NCBI GenBank assembly: GCA_021773355.1
Contig: JAJFKE010000038.1
Span: 248,001-312,000 of the forward strand
Length of the DNA: 64,000 bases
Direction of reading: 5' to 3'
DNA from: Gammaproteobacteria bacterium
GTDB lineage: Bacteria > Pseudomonadota > Gammaproteobacteria > Pseudomonadales > Pseudohongiellaceae
A model generated the notes under the pieces. It had not been told where the DNA came from. It saw nothing but the letters and a program-made list of their open reading frames with translations, and did not search any database. The position numbers and the translations under genes are program-made. Of this stretch, positions 61,818 through 64,000 are shown one piece after another (positions within the stretch are counted from its first letter, which is position 1; each line of letters starts with the position of its first letter).

Positions 61818-62519
61818 TTAATAAATGATATAGCCTGACAGCTGGTACATGGTCAGTAGAAATCCTGCACTCATTAATGCCACATTGGTGCTGACAGCGA
61901 ATTGCATATAGCTCGCGTACCGACGCCAAAAACTAAGGCCAATGACAATGAATATCAGTGCCAAAAACTGGCCAATCTCCACGCCGACGTTGAAGGCCAG
62001 TAAGTTTTGTAACAAGCCTTCACGTGCAAACTCAAAATCCTGTAACTTTGTTGCCAGGCCGAAGCCATGAAACAGGCCGAAGATCAACACCGCAGCTTTG
62101 GTATTAGGTTGATATCCGAAGAAGCGCTGGAAACCTCCCAAGTTGTCGAAGCCTTTATAGACTATCGACATGCCGATAACGGCATCGACCAGATACGCGT
62201 TCACTCGAATATCCTGATAGACACCTGCCAACAAGGTTAGGCTATGGCCGAGTGTAAAAAAGCTCACGTAAATCAGTACATCTTTGGGGTGATACAGAAA
62301 GAAAATCACGCCGACCAGAAAAAGTAGATGGTCATACCCGGTAACCATGTGCATGGCACCAATGTAGAGGAACGGCAGAATCGCAACTCCTTCGTTATTT
62401 GAAAGAAACTGCTGTGTACCCTCGTCAACTCCATGTGCAAATGCCAGAGCCGGTGCAAAAAAAGCCAACGCAACTAGTAAGCTGAATTTTGTGCAATACG
62501 TAATTGATAATTTATTCAT
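61818..62519 (-). CDS. HupE/UreJ-family membrane protein
   Basis: 233 residues: a signal-like first helix ending AFAHGVDEG, then about six transmembrane helices with the family motif GYDHLLFLVGV, TLGHSLTL and LFHGFGLATKL. HupE/UreJ proteins import nickel or cobalt, or act as accessory metal permeases; in czc operons the direction is unclear. ATG 62519 (MNKLSITYC) gives a normal signal; a 48-residue longer frame overlaps the peptidase gene. It sits between M56 peptidase and anchor protein genes. Confidence 0.85.
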   Translation of the reverse strand: MNKLSITYCTKFSLLVALAFFAPALAFAHGVDEGTQQFLSNNEGVAILPFLYIGAMHMVTGYDHLLFLVGVIFFLYHPKDVLIYVSFFTLGHSLTLLAGVYQDIRVNAYLVDAVIGMSIVYKGFDNLGGFQRFFGYQPNTKAAVLIFGLFHGFGLATKLQDFEFAREGLLQNLLAFNVGVEIGQFLALIFIVIGLSFWRRYASYMQFAVSTNVALMSAGFLLTMYQLSGYIIY

Positions 62520-62602
62520 AGTACGTATTGGCTGTCGTCTCAACCTAGCCATTGCAGGGTTAGCCAATTTTCCAAATTTGGTATCAGGATGAGACATGAG
62601 CA

Positions 62603-63574
62603 TTAGATATGCTCCAGAGAAATTTCGATCGCATGATGTATGGAATCTGTACCAATCGCGCAAGCAATAGATAGGGCCGCGACTAGTGCAATCACCAAAT
62701 ACAGCGGATATGACTTCCCTTTATAGTCAGACAGTAAGTAATGTATGCGCTGATCAATATTTTCTAAGCCATAGTGGCAAAATTGTGAGTATTGAACCCC
62801 GTCGCCAAAATTATGAACAGCTAATTGTTTTACTTTGAGAAGTACTCTTGCGATTTCCGCCTTGTCTTGGTGTTGTTCAGCTACAGAATTGTCAGCTGTC
62901 TGTTCCATGGCGGTAGACATCATAACATTGAGAGTGCGAGCGAGAGATGGCGGGAAAAAATTTGTTAACATGTGAAAGAGTGTTTTTCTGAGCGGGTCAT
63001 ACTTTTTAATGTGAGCCATCTCATGCAAATGCACCATCGAGAGTTCTCTCTCACTCAGCTGATCTACTAATGAGGTGGTCATGAAACATCTTGGATTTTT
63101 TAGGCCTGCTGTAAATGCTGCAGGCACATCAGTGCCTAGCATTAGCACTCCTTCCTTTGTAGGCTGTGCCATTGAAGTTAATGTACGAAGAAAATTGGCT
63201 GATCTACTTGCTTGAAGAATCAATTGCAACATTTTTAAGAAAGCTAATCCCAGCATTAGTGAGACAAAATACCCATGCCAACTGAATAATGAAAACTCTG
63301 CAGGGTGATGCCAATGTACCATTGGACTGTTAAAGTAGTCGGCAGTACCTGGATTACTCAGCGACATAACAAGAACCGCGGAAATTATTCCAACCAGCCA
63401 GGGAGAACATGCCAGGGTCCATAAACTAAGTTGACGTGGCTCGGCCGCCATGTTTTTCAGTGGATCAATTTGGCAACAGTATGCTGCCCAGGCGAGCGCT
63501 ATAATAAGTACAGCACTTATGATAATAATTGAGAAGGAATTCAGGAGAATTCCTAAGTAGCCGTTGATAATCAT
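62603..63574 (-). CDS. M56-family (BlaR1-like) membrane metallopeptidase
   Basis: 323 residues with about four transmembrane helices (about 8-30, 58-78, 102-120 and 290-310) and the zinc motif HEMAH (184-188) with a downstream KYDP. In BlaR1/MecR1 systems such proteins sense a ligand and cleave the BlaI repressor; here no penicillin-binding sensor domain follows, so the ligand is probably a metal or envelope stress. It overlaps blaI by four bases (ATGA). Together with BlaI it very likely controls the Czc genes downstream. Confidence 0.85.
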   Translation of the reverse strand: MIINGYLGILLNSFSIIIISAVLIIALAWAAYCCQIDPLKNMAAEPRQLSLWTLACSPWLVGIISAVLVMSLSNPGTADYFNSPMVHWHHPAEFSLFSWHGYFVSLMLGLAFLKMLQLILQASRSANFLRTLTSMAQPTKEGVLMLGTDVPAAFTAGLKNPRCFMTTSLVDQLSERELSMVHLHEMAHIKKYDPLRKTLFHMLTNFFPPSLARTLNVMMSTAMEQTADNSVAEQHQDKAEIARVLLKVKQLAVHNFGDGVQYSQFCHYGLENIDQRIHYLLSDYKGKSYPLYLVIALVAALSIACAIGTDSIHHAIEISLEHI

Positions 63575-63960
63575 CGCTTGCCTTTTGCAGAAATTTTGGA
63601 CTCGTATTCGCGAATCGTTGCTTCTAGCTCGTTTAGCTGTTGATCATTGAGTTCGGAGGACAGTCCGACAAAAGCTGCCAATAAATTGTCTTCGTCTGGT
63701 CCCAAAAAGTCTTGCGTGACGGATTTAACCAACTGCCCTATGAATACATTTCTGGAATTAGCTGCTGAGTATTGGAAAGCATGACCGACTTTTTTACGAT
63801 TCAATAACCCTTTCCTGAATAGCCGATCCAAAGTGCTTTGAATGGTGTTTAAAGAGCCGTTTCTTTGCTCTGAAAAATATTCGTGCACCTCCTTTGCATC
63901 AGCGCTCGAGATAGTCCAGAAATGGTTGAGCACTAGTTTTTCTAATTCACCTAAATTCAT
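63571..63960 (-). CDS. BlaI/MecI/CopY-family transcriptional repressor
   Basis: 129 residues. A winged-helix N-terminal domain (about 1-75, LVLNHFWTISSADAKEVHEYF, SLNTIQSTLDRLFRKGLLNRKK) carries the BlaI/CopY signature with NTIQSTLDRL as the recognition helix, followed by a dimerisation region (about 80-129). There is no CopY-type CxC-x4-CxC metal motif at the C-terminus, so it is more likely inactivated by proteolysis through the M56 protein next to it. First gene of the whole Czc operon; its promoter lies between 63,961 and the window edge and is only partly visible. Confidence 0.87.
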   Translation of the reverse strand: MNLGELEKLVLNHFWTISSADAKEVHEYFSEQRNGSLNTIQSTLDRLFRKGLLNRKKVGHAFQYSAANSRNVFIGQLVKSVTQDFLGPDEDNLLAAFVGLSSELNDQQLNELEATIREYESKISAKGKR

Positions 63961-64000
63961 GGGTATATCCGTAAATCATTCGGGAGGGCAATGCTCACAT

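Noticed and set aside
61789..61929. Extended N-terminus of the transmembrane anchor protein
   Set aside because: The extra 47 residues overlap hupE and contain no family pattern; ATG 61788 begins with the expected short cytoplasmic segment and membrane helix.
1..64000. CRISPR array
   Set aside because: No run of evenly spaced identical repeats was seen anywhere in the window.

Overview
The window looks like an accessory, stress- and metal-rich part of a gammaproteobacterial chromosome (or a large mobile island). This is inferred from gene content (fatty acid cis/trans isomerase, CusRS, PcoA/CopB, CzcCBA, MerR regulators) and from Shine-Dalgarno use; there is no rRNA or intact tRNA to fix the taxon. 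Base composition is mosaic: about 1-6,400 is AT-rich, most of the middle is intermediate, and the transaldolase gene and the Czc block (about 54,650-61,200) look clearly richer in G+C.

Layout. (1) 1-6,480 is a defence/mobility island: a membrane-anchored STAND NTPase cut by the left edge, with a small partner gene; a short tyrosine recombinase; a D12 adenine methyltransferase with a PD-(D/E)XK nuclease; an unknown gene between two imperfect direct repeats; and tRNA-3'-end-like remnants. (2) 6,485-8,638 is an orphan hybrid histidine kinase. (3) 8,701-22,072 is a long run of minus-strand genes: NMP/AMP-phosphorylase-like enzyme, PRPP synthetase-like enzyme, beta-CASP RNase-like hydrolase, acetate kinase, phosphoketolase, fatty acid cis/trans isomerase, hydrolase, EamA transporter and tandem universal stress protein. 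Transaldolase, a D-lactate-dehydrogenase-like enzyme and PEP synthase (26,378-31,124) probably belong to the same physiology: energy from nucleotide ribose through acetyl phosphate, and pyruvate/lactate/PEP balancing. (4) 22,298-37,345 carries small Met/His-rich and membrane proteins, a cytochrome c, a porin, two isoprenylcysteine-methyltransferase-like membrane proteins, cyclopropane fatty acid synthase, a PilZ protein, an antiporter and a cupredoxin. (5) 37,361-53,210 is a copper island: CopA ATPase, MerR sensor, CopD, CopC, CusCBA, CusRS, multicopper oxidase and CopB. (6) 53,287-54,427 holds an NTF2-like secreted protein and a SelL-like redox protein with an in-frame UGA at its active site. 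(7) 54,650-63,960 is a BlaI/M56-headed CzcCBA operon with accessory membrane proteins.

Regulation visible in the DNA: four MerR-type promoters (-35 TTGACY, 19-bp spacer, -10 TAnnnT), and a possible fifth, precede the merR1, DUF2934, PilZ/cfa and merR2/copA units. Two of them carry an Fnr-like palindrome at the same distance upstream. ATTACA/TGTAAT boxes lie in front of cusR/cusC, the multicopper oxidase and a Met/His-rich protein gene. The two MerR proteins differ at the position that separates monovalent from divalent metal sensors (Ser77 against Cys77).

The most interesting items are the candidate selenoprotein with a bacterial-SECIS-like hairpin (53,846-54,427), the four-helix membrane STAND system at the left edge, and the RNA/nucleotide-to-acetate gene set combined with MerR/Fnr-like promoters.
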